From NCBI GenBank assembly GCA_947649365.1, contig CANSRH010000014.1:1-49163 (forward strand): a stretch of 49,163 bases of DNA. The letters run 5' to 3'. Below, piece by piece: positions 25,156 through 32,820 of the stretch. This DNA comes from an uncultured Mycoplasmatota bacterium. Lineage in GTDB: Bacteria; Bacillota_I; Bacilli_A; RF39; UBA660. How positions within the stretch are numbered: the first letter of the stretch is position 1; each line of letters opens with the position of its first letter. The position numbers and the translations under genes are program-made. The notes beneath the pieces are model-generated. The model was given only the letters and a program-made list of their open reading frames with translations. It had not been told where the DNA came from and ran no database searches.

Positions 25156-26532
25156 ATGTTATTTTCAAGTATAAGCTTTCTCTTCTTTTTTTTGCCCTGT
25201 TTACTTCTTTGCTATTATCTAGTTCCATCAAAAATAAAAAATTACATTTTATTACTATTTAGTCTTCTCTTTTACTTTTTTGGTGAAAAAAAATACCTCT
25301 TGCTTTTACTAGCAGTGTGTCTTACCAATTACCTCTTCGGGCGGCTTCTAGAAAAAACAAACAAAAAAATAGTACTCATTCTTGGTCTTGCAAGCAACAT
25401 AGGAATTCTTTTTTATTACAAATACACCAACTTTTTTTTAGAAACAGCGTTTTCTCTTTTCAATCAAAAAGCCCCATTTTTAAATATTGTACTTCCTCTA
25501 GGAATTAGTTTTTTTACCTTCCAAAATATAAGTTACCTCTGTGATGTATACAAAAAAGAAGTGCCAAGTCAAAAAAATTTTCTAACCTATTGTATGTACA
25601 TTACTCTCTTTCCACAACTTGTGGCAGGCCCCATTGTAAGATACAAAGATATAGAAAAAGAATTGAAACAAAGAAAAGAAAACTATACTCTATTTAGCGA
25701 AGGTGTAACGAGATTAATTATAGGATTAGCCAAAAAAGTAATACTAGCAGATGGAATGTATACATTTAGCATCAATTTGCTAGCAAGTCAAAACTCGTTT
25801 CTCACATCCTGGTTGATTGCCATAGGATTTATGTTACAAATCTATTATGACTTTTCTGGTTATTCAGACATGGCCATTGGTCTTGGAAAAATGTTTGGTT
25901 TTCATTTCAAAGAAAACTTTGACTATCCATTCACTGCAACCTCCATCACAGACTTTTGGAGAAAATGGCACATATCACTCTCTAGCTTCTTCAAAGATTA
26001 TGTCTATATCCCCCTTGGAGGAAATCGAACAACAAAATGGAAAAACATTCGTAACATTTTCATCGTGTGGTTTCTTACCGGATTTTGGCATGGAGCCAGT
26101 TGGAACTTTATTCTTTGGGGAATTTATTTTTTCATTCTCCTAATAATAGAAAAATTCTTCTTAAAAAAATATGTAAAACAAGGTTTTTTTTCTCATCTTT
26201 ACACTTTATTCTTCGTTTGTATTAGTTTTGTTCTATTTAGTTTTACCGACCTATTCGAATTAGGAAATTTTATAAAAGGAATGTTCACAATAAAAAATGG
26301 AATATGTAATAGTGATGCTATTTATTATTTAAAAAACAACGGGATACTTTTACTTCTTGCCATAATAGGATGTAGTCCCATTCTAAAACAAACCATAAAA
26401 AAAATACAGAAAGGAAAAGAAAGAAAATGGTTTCAAGGAAGTTCAATTTTTGTTCTACTCACTTTATTTATAATATCTGTAGCCAAAATCATCAGTAGCT
26501 CTTTTCAACCATTTATATACTTTCGCTTTTAA
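25156..26532 (+). CDS. MBOAT family O-acyltransferase
   Basis: The 458-residue protein has about ten or more membrane helices. It carries the MBOAT core: Leu-Val-Ala-Gly-Pro-Ile-Val-Arg-Tyr (about 154-162), Tyr-Asp-Phe-Ser-Gly-Tyr-Ser-Asp-Met-Ala (about 232-241), Phe-Trp-Arg-Lys-Trp-His-Ile-Ser-Leu-Ser, and the catalytic His in Thr-Gly-Phe-Trp-His-Gly-Ala (about 311-317). It resembles AlgI and DltB, which move acyl groups across the membrane onto polysaccharide or teichoic acid. With the downstream DHHW protein it forms an acylation pair. The acceptor polymer is unknown. Confidence 0.92.
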   Translation: MLFSSISFLFFFLPCLLLCYYLVPSKIKNYILLLFSLLFYFFGEKKYLLLLLAVCLTNYLFGRLLEKTNKKIVLILGLASNIGILFYYKYTNFFLETAFSLFNQKAPFLNIVLPLGISFFTFQNISYLCDVYKKEVPSQKNFLTYCMYITLFPQLVAGPIVRYKDIEKELKQRKENYTLFSEGVTRLIIGLAKKVILADGMYTFSINLLASQNSFLTSWLIAIGFMLQIYYDFSGYSDMAIGLGKMFGFHFKENFDYPFTATSITDFWRKWHISLSSFFKDYVYIPLGGNRTTKWKNIRNIFIVWFLTGFWHGASWNFILWGIYFFILLIIEKFFLKKYVKQGFFSHLYTLFFVCISFVLFSFTDLFELGNFIKGMFTIKNGICNSDAIYYLKNNGILLLLAIIGCSPILKQTIKKIQKGKERKWFQGSSIFVLLTLFIISVAKIISSSFQPFIYFRF

Positions 26533-26534
26533 TC

Positions 26535-27602
26535 ATGAAAGAAAAAACGATATCAATACTGTTTGTTCTCCTTTTGTTTATCTTCCTTATCGCCTCTTTG
26601 GTAGTAAAAGACAAAGAAATTTCTTATGCAGAGCGAAGAAACCTAACAACGATAGAAGACGTATTTAATTCACCATTAGATAACTTAGAACACTATTTAA
26701 GTGATCAATTGCCCTTTCGAAATATTCTATTGAACCTTTATTCTTGGGTAGATCGAATCGTACTAGGCAACAAAGAAAATAACAACATTTATATAAAAAA
26801 CGATGTATTAATAGAAAAAAATGTTCCTTATAATGAGAAAAGTGTAGAAGAATTTTCTAAAAAAATAAACTATATCGTTGCCAATCATTTAAAAAATAAT
26901 CGTGTTTTCTATGGAATCATTCCTGACAAAAGTTATTTTTTAGAAGAAAAAGGGTACCAAAAAATAAATTTTTCCCAATTATTTAGCAAAATTGAAAAGG
27001 AGATAACTATACCATCCATCAATTTCCTTCCTTTATTAAATTTAGAAGACTATTACAAAACAGACATTCATCTAAAACAAAATGCTTACTTTAAAATAAT
27101 GAATGAACTAGCCAAAAAGTATGCCTTTTCCTTACAAGAGATAGAATGGAAAGAACAAACATACAATCCTTTTTATGGAGCAACTTATGCAAAAGGAGCC
27201 TTTTTCTCTCGGCCAGAAGAATTGGTTTACTATAAAAATGAAGACACAGAAAGCAGTATAGCAAAACATTTAGAATATGGAGAAAAAAACGTATACGATG
27301 AAGAGAAATTAGGAAGTATGGATTCTTATAGTGTTTTCTTAAGTGGACCAAGTGCATGGATAGAATTAGAAAATCAACACACAAATATTGAAAAAGAATT
27401 AATCTTATTTCGAGACTCTTTTGGAAGTAGTTTAGCACCTTTACTTCTTCCTTATTACAAAAAAATCACTTTAATCGATTTACGTTACATAAGTTTAGAA
27501 AAGGTAGAAGAATATCTCTCCTTTGAAACGCAAGATGTTTTATTTTTATATAGTACATTACTAATTAACGAAAGTAATCTTTTAAAAGTAAAAATGAAAT
27601 AA
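26535..27602 (+). CDS. DHHW-like extracellular acyl-transfer partner
   Basis: The 355-residue product has an N-terminal membrane helix (about 5-23) and an SGNH/AlgX-like domain. The Thr-Asp-Ile-His-Leu-Lys-Gln-Asn-Ala-Tyr segment (about 176-185) stands where DHHW proteins have Thr-Asp-His-His-Trp, so the motif is altered: one His is kept and the first His and the Trp are replaced. A later Phe-Arg-Asp-Ser-Phe-Gly-Ser-Ser (about 294-301) fits the Ser motif of the fold. It would accept the acyl group delivered by the MBOAT protein. A terminator follows. Confidence 0.8.
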   Translation: MKEKTISILFVLLLFIFLIASLVVKDKEISYAERRNLTTIEDVFNSPLDNLEHYLSDQLPFRNILLNLYSWVDRIVLGNKENNNIYIKNDVLIEKNVPYNEKSVEEFSKKINYIVANHLKNNRVFYGIIPDKSYFLEEKGYQKINFSQLFSKIEKEITIPSINFLPLLNLEDYYKTDIHLKQNAYFKIMNELAKKYAFSLQEIEWKEQTYNPFYGATYAKGAFFSRPEELVYYKNEDTESSIAKHLEYGEKNVYDEEKLGSMDSYSVFLSGPSAWIELENQHTNIEKELILFRDSFGSSLAPLLLPYYKKITLIDLRYISLEKVEEYLSFETQDVLFLYSTLLINESNLLKVKMK

Positions 27603-27631
27603 ACAAGTGAAAATAAAAAACTTGTTTTTTT
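27601..27631 (+). terminator. Terminator of the acylation operon
   Basis: AAACAAGT (27601-27608) pairs with ACTTGTTT (27620-27627), followed by more T. Confidence 0.8.
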
Positions 27632-27677
27632 CTATTTATAAAGAAAAAAGAATGCTAAAAATTGCCAAGCAAAAACG

Positions 27678-27691
27678 CAAACAAACGTTTG
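27678..27691 (+). promoter_or_regulatory. Candidate LexA/SOS box
   Basis: CAAAC-AAAC-GTTTG is a perfect dyad with a four-base centre. It matches the Gram-positive LexA box (CGAAC-RNRY-GTTYC) except for the second and last positions. It lies about 20 bases upstream of a -10-like TACAAT (27712-27717), which is a repressor position for the DNA-repair operon that follows. Confidence 0.45.
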
Positions 27692-27733
27692 AAAAAGAAA
27701 GAAATATAGTGTACAATAAACCTGGTGAAAGAA

Positions 27734-28942
27734 ATGGAATTACAAGAAAAACTAAAAATTTTAGCAGATAGTGCCAAATACGATGCCTCCTGTTCTTCAA
27801 GTGGAAGCAATAGAAAAAGTGAAAAAGGCTTAGGAAATACAGCACTTGCAGGGATATGTCACTCTTTTGCCTCTGATGGAAGATGTATTTCTCTTTTAAA
27901 AATCTTATTAACCAATTGTTGCATCTTTGACTGCAAGTATTGTTTGAATCGAAAAAGCAACAACATAAAAAGAGCTATATTTACACCAGAAGAAATATGT
28001 ACCCTCACGATAAACTTCTATCGAAGAAATTACATTGAAGGGTTATTCTTAAGCTCAGGAATTATAAAAAGTCCAGATTACACCATGACTCTTTTAATCA
28101 AAACCATTTCTTTATTACGACGCAAATATCATTTTAATGGATATATTCATGCGAAAGCGATTCCTGGGGCCAGCCAAAACCTATTAAAACAATTGGGATT
28201 ATTAGTCGACAGACTAAGTGCCAACATTGAACTTCCCACAGAAAATGGCCTAAAACTTTTAGCGCCTAATAAAGAAAGCCAAAATGTTTCCCATATAATG
28301 GAATATGTAAAAACAAATCAAAGTAGAAAATATGTCCCAGCAGGACAAAGCACCCAAATGATTATCGGAGCAACCAAAGAAACAGACTTAGACATTATGA
28401 GTAAAAGTGCACAGCTTTACCATACGTTTCAATTAAAACGAGTTTTTTATTCTGCATACGTTCCTGTAAACAAAGACAATTTACTACCGAGTTTAGAACA
28501 TCCGCCCTTAGTAAGAGAAAACAGGCTTTATCAAGCCGACTGGCTACTTCGTTATTATCATTTCAAAGTAACAGATTTATTAGACAGGAAACATCCCAAC
28601 TTTAATATCTTAGTAGACCCTAAAGCCGACTGGGCATTAAGAAATTTAAAAGAATTTCCAAAAGAAATTAACACGTGTTCGTATTACGACTTATTAAAAA
28701 TCCCCGGAATAGGAGTAAAAAGTGCCAAAAGAATCATGCAATCTCGCAAGCATTTTACGATTCATATGGAAGACTTAAAACGTATGGGGGTTGTAATCAA
28801 ACGAGCGAAATATTTTATAACATGCAATGGAAAATATATAGTAAGCAAAGAACTTTTTAATAAAAATTTTATTGAAAAAAATGTAATCTTAGAAAATAAA
28901 GATATTCTTATGACCAATAAAGAACAATTGAGGTTATTTTAA
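27734..28942 (+). CDS. Radical SAM protein, putative DNA modification/repair
   Basis: The 402-residue product has the radical SAM cluster Cys-x3-Cys-x2-Cys in Asn-Cys-Cys-Ile-Phe-Asp-Cys-Lys-Tyr-Cys (about 60-69). Upstream is an Ala-Gly-Ile-Cys-His-Ser-Phe segment, and near the C-terminus a helix-hairpin-helix, Pro-Gly-Ile-Gly-Val-Lys-Ser-Ala (about 326-333). This matches the family described as putative DNA modification/repair radical SAM protein (TIGR03916), whose usual partner is the next gene. The ATG at 27734 follows GGTGA; an in-frame GTG at 27725 lies inside that site. A candidate SOS box lies upstream. Confidence 0.88.
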   Translation: MELQEKLKILADSAKYDASCSSSGSNRKSEKGLGNTALAGICHSFASDGRCISLLKILLTNCCIFDCKYCLNRKSNNIKRAIFTPEEICTLTINFYRRNYIEGLFLSSGIIKSPDYTMTLLIKTISLLRRKYHFNGYIHAKAIPGASQNLLKQLGLLVDRLSANIELPTENGLKLLAPNKESQNVSHIMEYVKTNQSRKYVPAGQSTQMIIGATKETDLDIMSKSAQLYHTFQLKRVFYSAYVPVNKDNLLPSLEHPPLVRENRLYQADWLLRYYHFKVTDLLDRKHPNFNILVDPKADWALRNLKEFPKEINTCSYYDLLKIPGIGVKSAKRIMQSRKHFTIHMEDLKRMGVVIKRAKYFITCNGKYIVSKELFNKNFIEKNVILENKDILMTNKEQLRLF

Positions 28943-29689
28943 ATGAAACATGTGTATATTTATGATGGAGATTTTCTTTCCCTTTTAAATATGATTTCCT
29001 ATTTATTAAAAAATAATTTAAAAACAGAAAACATTAAAACAGAAAATTATACTCCCAACTTATTTGAAAATACCATTCATTTATCTATTCCAAAGAGTGA
29101 AGATATCATAGAGCAAATCATCAAGGCTTTAGGGAAATTTGTTCTGCGTAGCATGTATTATGTCTTTTTGTCTGAAGAAGAAAACAAAGAACTGATTTTA
29201 TATTATTTTTTTCGTAATGCAATAAAATATCGCCATAAAATCATGAGTTATCGTAATTTAAAATGTGTAAGTGAAGTTTTACGAATCTCTTACTATGTTC
29301 GACACGAGACTCATAAAATGAAGGGATTTTTAAGATTTAAAGAATTAGACAAACCTATTTTATTTGCAGAAATGGAACCTACCAACGATATTTTATTTTT
29401 AGTTTCTTGTCATTTTTCCAAACGATTAAAAAATGAATTTTGGATAATAAAAGACAATAAAAGAAAAATACTAAGTATATATGATAAAAAGAGTTTCACT
29501 ATAGTAAAAGAAGAAGAATTTCAAATGACAGATTTTAAAGAAAGCAAAGAAGAAAAAAACATGGAAGAATTATGGAAAACCTTTTATAAAACCATTGGAA
29601 TCAAAGAGCGAAAAAATGATAGATGTCGCAGGAATTTTATGCCAAAAAAATATTGGAAATACATAGTAGAAGTCAAGGAGGAACTATGA
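28943..29689 (+). CDS. Partner of the radical SAM DNA-repair protein (TIGR03915-like)
   Basis: The 248-residue protein starts directly after the radical SAM stop codon. Its C-terminal part has Ile-Gly-Ile-Lys-Glu-Arg-Lys-Asn-x-Arg-x-x-Arg-x-Phe-Met-Pro-Lys-Lys-Tyr-Trp. This is the conserved end of the family called probable DNA metabolism protein (TIGR03915), which co-occurs with the radical SAM protein. Biochemistry is undescribed as far as I know. In other bacteria the pair is associated with uracil-DNA-glycosylase-like domains; here a UDG-like gene is 20 kb away. Its stop overlaps the start of the GroEL-like gene by four bases. Confidence 0.85.
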   Translation: MKHVYIYDGDFLSLLNMISYLLKNNLKTENIKTENYTPNLFENTIHLSIPKSEDIIEQIIKALGKFVLRSMYYVFLSEEENKELILYYFFRNAIKYRHKIMSYRNLKCVSEVLRISYYVRHETHKMKGFLRFKELDKPILFAEMEPTNDILFLVSCHFSKRLKNEFWIIKDNKRKILSIYDKKSFTIVKEEEFQMTDFKESKEEKNMEELWKTFYKTIGIKERKNDRCRRNFMPKKYWKYIVEVKEEL

Positions 29690-31239
29690 AAAAAATAGTA
29701 AATGGAAAAGAACTGCAAGAAAAAATACTCGAAAGCATTCATACTTTATGTGGTACAGTTAAAGAAACTTTAGGCCCCAAAGGAAACAATGTACTGATTG
29801 ATCATTCTACTTTTTCTCCCTTTATCACAAATGATGGTGTAACCATTGCCAAAAACATTGAAAGTGATGACGAGACAATTGGAGCAATATTAGAAATTGT
29901 AAAAGAAGCTTCAATCAAGACCAATGAAGAAGTAGGAGATGGAACAACCACTACTTTAGTTTTATTAGAAAGTCTTTATGAACAGAGTATAGAATATGTG
30001 AAGAATGGCATGCGTCCCATTTTGTTAAAAAAAGAGCTTGAAAAAACACTGGAAATCATCATAGAACATTTAAAAAAAAGAAAAAGAAAAGCAACGATAG
30101 AAGATTTAAAACGAATCGCTTGTATCGCTGCAAATGAGGAAGAATTGGGACAATTCGCTTTCCAAGTATTTCAAAAAGTAAAACAAAAAGAAGCAATATC
30201 GATAAAAGAAATTCAGGAAAATACAACCAAAGTTTCCTATTTCAAAGGGTATAGTTGCTCTACAACTGCGGCTTCCCCTTATTTTTTTAAAGACAAGATG
30301 ACCTTAAATTATAAAAAAGCATATGTCTTACTATTCAATACTGCACTTACTAACTTAGAATACATAAGTTTTCTTCTCAATGATATCTTAAAGAATAAAA
30401 GAGATTTAGTAATAATAGCAAAAGAGTTTGATGAACTTGTAGTAGAAAATTTAGTTTCGCTTTCTCTAACAGAAGATAGAAATATATGTCTTTTAAAAAT
30501 AGAAGAATATGGGATGCACATCTATGAAACGTTAAAGGATTTAGAAAAAATTACAAATGCAAACATAATAGAGCAAGAAATAATTGTTACGGAAAACGAC
30601 ATTGGTTTAATAGAAAATATAGAAATCAACAAAGAAAGAATAAGAATAGACTTTCAAATCACAGAAAGAATTAAACAATACATAGTGAATTTAAAAAAGG
30701 AAGAAAAAGAAAGAACCAATGATTTAGAACAAGAATTTTATAAAAATAGAATAGCAATGTTTTCAAAAGGAACCGCAGAAATACAATTAGGAGCTCCTAC
30801 CAAAACAGAACGAATTGAAAAACGAATGCGCTTAGAAGATGCTTTATGTGCCTTATCCGTTGCAAACGAAGGCGTATTACTAGGTGGTGGAACTAGTTTA
30901 TTACAAATAGCAAATGAATTAGAAACAAGAAAAGAGGCAAGTCAAATATGGAAAGAAACGTTAAAAAAGCCTTTTCAGCAAATTCTTAAAAATGCAGGTT
31001 GCAACATCGAAACTATAGAAAGTAAAATGGAAAAAGAAAAATACAAAACTATTTATAATGTTTCTAATGAGACTTGGGAACATTGTGCGAGTACGAATGT
31101 CATTGATCCATATTTAGTAGTTCTACATGCTTTAATTAATGCGACATCCATTGCTAGTATGCTCCTTACAACAACGAGTTTAATTGTAAATGAATACAAA
31201 AATAATAGCAATAAAGAAAGTGAATACAACAATTGGTAG
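29686..31239 (+). CDS. Divergent GroEL/Hsp60-like chaperonin
   Basis: The 517-residue product keeps the type I chaperonin core. Leu-Gly-Pro-Lys-Gly-Asn-Asn-Val and Thr-Asn-Asp-Gly-Val-Thr-Ile-Ala lie near the N-terminus, with the ATP loop Gly-Asp-Gly-Thr-Thr-Thr at about 86-91. Gly-Gly-Gly-Thr-Ser-Leu and Asp-Pro-Tyr-Leu-Val-x-x-x-Ala-Leu come near the end. The apical domain is highly diverged and the Gly-Gly-Met tail is missing. AAGGAGG precedes the ATG at 29686. No groES is adjacent; the gene is coupled by an ATGA overlap to the DNA-repair pair, which is unusual. It could be the sole chaperonin or a specialised paralogue. Confidence 0.88.
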   Translation: MKKIVNGKELQEKILESIHTLCGTVKETLGPKGNNVLIDHSTFSPFITNDGVTIAKNIESDDETIGAILEIVKEASIKTNEEVGDGTTTTLVLLESLYEQSIEYVKNGMRPILLKKELEKTLEIIIEHLKKRKRKATIEDLKRIACIAANEEELGQFAFQVFQKVKQKEAISIKEIQENTTKVSYFKGYSCSTTAASPYFFKDKMTLNYKKAYVLLFNTALTNLEYISFLLNDILKNKRDLVIIAKEFDELVVENLVSLSLTEDRNICLLKIEEYGMHIYETLKDLEKITNANIIEQEIIVTENDIGLIENIEINKERIRIDFQITERIKQYIVNLKKEEKERTNDLEQEFYKNRIAMFSKGTAEIQLGAPTKTERIEKRMRLEDALCALSVANEGVLLGGGTSLLQIANELETRKEASQIWKETLKKPFQQILKNAGCNIETIESKMEKEKYKTIYNVSNETWEHCASTNVIDPYLVVLHALINATSIASMLLTTTSLIVNEYKNNSNKESEYNNW

Positions 31240-31315
31240 TTAATAGACATAATTATTTTTTATAAAGAAAAAGAGTTTACATCAAAAAAACTAATAATAT
31301 ACCTATAATCGATTT

Positions 31316-31436
31316 ATAAATACATATTCCTCCTTCCATGCAAAAAAGCACATAATATCAAATCCTATGAACTTGCTTTATAAATAGAAAAACTCGCTTT
31401 ACTATTTTAGCCTGCGAGTTTAAACTGCAATGGAGC
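31316..31436 (-). repeat. Structured intergenic element, copy 1 (attenuator-like leader)
   Basis: Homologous to copy 2 (32552-32670) over the whole length. On the minus strand it reads GCTCCATTG (31436-31428), then a terminator hairpin AACTCGC/GCGAGTT (31420-31414 with 31397-31391) with TTTTT, then AAGGAGGAATATG. The ATG opens only a three-codon frame (Met-Tyr-Leu-stop). It is the main content of the gap 31240-31567 besides a hairpin at 31469-31489, so it appears to be a leader whose gene has been lost. Confidence 0.6.
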
Positions 31437-31567
31437 GATAACAAAGGTTATTCAAAGCTCCTAAAGTAAAATTAGTAAATAACTAATTTTTATAATTATT
31501 TTACTAATTTATTATTTTTATGATTTGTTATATAAATTGTAATTTTTAGTAATAACTTGTATGAAAA

Positions 31568-31678
31568 TTATTGTTTTTTGGATTTTTCATCTTTTTTCTT
31601 TTTACTCCACCAAGTACCAGTAAGTGAACATCCTCCACCAATAAATATAAATACTATCATAAATATCCAAAATTCCAT
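31568..31678 (-). CDS. 36-residue membrane protein
   Basis: A small gene with an excellent ribosome binding site (GAGGAGGT, five bases before the ATG at 31678). The product is a single membrane helix (Trp-Ile-Phe-Met-Ile-Val-Phe-Ile-Phe-Ile-Gly) followed by Gly-Gly-Cys-Ser-Leu-Thr-Gly and a Lys-rich tail. It lies 28 bases downstream of the XRE membrane regulator on the same strand, so the two form an operon. Gly-Gly-Gly-Cys after the helix might be a lipobox-like site but the order is unusual. The function is unknown. Confidence 0.6.
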   Translation of the reverse strand: MEFWIFMIVFIFIGGGCSLTGTWWSKKKKDEKSKKQ

Positions 31679-31706
31679 ATTCTACCTCCTCGTATAAATT
31701 TTTAAA

Positions 31707-32288
31707 CTATAATTTTTTCATTATAAATATTTCAATTATAAAAATAATAAATGTTATTAAACCTGTCAAAATTGCTAACAAAATCTTTTGATAATTTCTT
31801 TTTCCTCTTTCTTGTTGTACTTCTTCATAAGATAATGATTTATTTTCCATAAAAGCAATAATTTCTTTATAAGTTTGAATGTCATTATTCTTTTTAAACT
31901 TCTCAATGATCGTTGCTGTTACAATTGCTATTACAAAAAGCAATGCCCAAATAATAGCACCAATATATCCATCTATCTTAAATAACGGATATGCACTCAA
32001 TATTAAAATTAACATTTCTGATAGGAAAATATAACTCATTATATTAAACTTTTCTATTTTCTCTTTACTAACTATCTTTTTCATCTCCTCTATATCTCCT
32101 TTTATAAAATCATCTAGAGTTACATGAAAGATGTTAGATAACATGGTTAAACTTTTTATATCAGGGTAACTTTTACTTGTTTCCCAATTAGAAATCGTTT
32201 GTCTTGAAACAAATATTTTTAATGCTAATTCGTCTTGTGAAATATTTTGTTTTTCCCTATGTTTTTTAATTATTGCTCCAACATTCAT
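31707..32288 (-). CDS. XRE-family regulator with membrane helices
   Basis: The 193-residue product has an N-terminal XRE helix-turn-helix (about 5-60) with Ser-Gln-Asp-Glu-Leu-Ala and Ser-Arg-Gln-Thr-Ile-Ser-Asn-Trp-Glu. Two membrane helices follow at about 85-105 and 110-128, and a third at about 168-190. Such membrane-bound XRE regulators are common in Bacillota. The start is the ATG at 32288 behind GGAGGTG; a longer frame of 22 codons upstream has no site. The promoter overlaps a perfect 18-bp dyad (32333-32350), so autoregulation is likely. The 36-residue membrane protein follows. Confidence 0.82.
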   Translation of the reverse strand: MNVGAIIKKHREKQNISQDELALKIFVSRQTISNWETSKSYPDIKSLTMLSNIFHVTLDDFIKGDIEEMKKIVSKEKIEKFNIMSYIFLSEMLILILSAYPLFKIDGYIGAIIWALLFVIAIVTATIIEKFKKNNDIQTYKEIIAFMENKSLSYEEVQQERGKRNYQKILLAILTGLITFIIFIIEIFIMKKL

Positions 32289-32332
32289 TTTGCACCTCCA
32301 ATTACATTTTATAGAAGAATGATATTTTTGTC

Positions 32333-32350
32333 TGTCAAAATTCTTTGACA
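32333..32350 (-). promoter_or_regulatory. Candidate operator overlapping the -35 of the XRE gene
   Basis: TGTCAAA-ATTC-TTTGACA is a 7-bp perfect inverted repeat with a four-base centre. On the minus strand its left arm contains TTGACA, a consensus -35, about 19 bases before TATAAA, so bound repressor would block the promoter. Confidence 0.6.
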
Positions 32351-32445
32351 TCAAGTTATTATAATGAATTGTAGTAAATTATTTTTCATAATTATAACAA
32401 AAAAAGAACAAATCATGAACACAATTTTCTCGTTAAATTTGTAAT

Positions 32446-32553
32446 TTAGCGAATAGTATGTACAGTAATAATCGTATAACTACATGAGTTAATAATTATC
32501 TTTATATTATCAATTTCACAAGAAAATTTTAAAGTTTCTATGGCCGTTTTCAT
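32446..32553 (-). CDS. Possible 35-residue ORF behind leader copy 2
   Basis: An ATG at 32553 opens a 35-residue frame, 10 bases or so after AAGGAGG and directly behind leader copy 2. It overlaps a preceding three-codon Met-Tyr-Leu frame. The product has no recognisable domain. It may be the remnant of the gene once controlled by the leader. Confidence 0.3.
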   Translation of the reverse strand: MKTAIETLKFSCEIDNIKIIINSCSYTIITVHTIR

Positions 32554-32670
32554 AAATACATATTCCTCCTTAACATAATAAAAAAACCATAATATCAAAT
32601 ACTTGAACTTGTTTATAAATAAAAACTCGCCTTACTATTTCTAGTGTGCAAGTATTAACCTCAATGGAGC
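32552..32670 (-). repeat. Structured intergenic element, copy 2
   Basis: On the minus strand: GCTCCATTG (32670-32662), hairpin ACTTGC/GCGAGT (32653-32648 with 32630-32625) and TTTTTATTT, then AAGGAGGAATATG. It shares its right part with copy 1 over about 120 bases. With the sORF and the XRE promoter it accounts for most of the gap 32289-32820. Confidence 0.6.
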
Positions 32671-32777
32671 AGATGATAATAGGGTTTTAAACCTAAAATC
32701 TAAAAAAATATCCCTTACTCGTTAAATAGATTATATGATGAAAAATCAATAGTCGTATATTAAAAATGTCCAAAAGA

Positions 32778-32786
32778 TGGTATAAT
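32778..32786 (+). promoter_or_regulatory. Extended -10 promoter of the DUF6602-like gene
   Basis: TGGTATAAT, followed by GGAGG at 32811-32815. The same TGGTATAAT is used before the methyltransferase and HNH genes of this island. Confidence 0.6.
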
Positions 32787-32820
32787 TTAAGTAGTTATAT
32801 TACTATTAGCGGAGGTAAAA

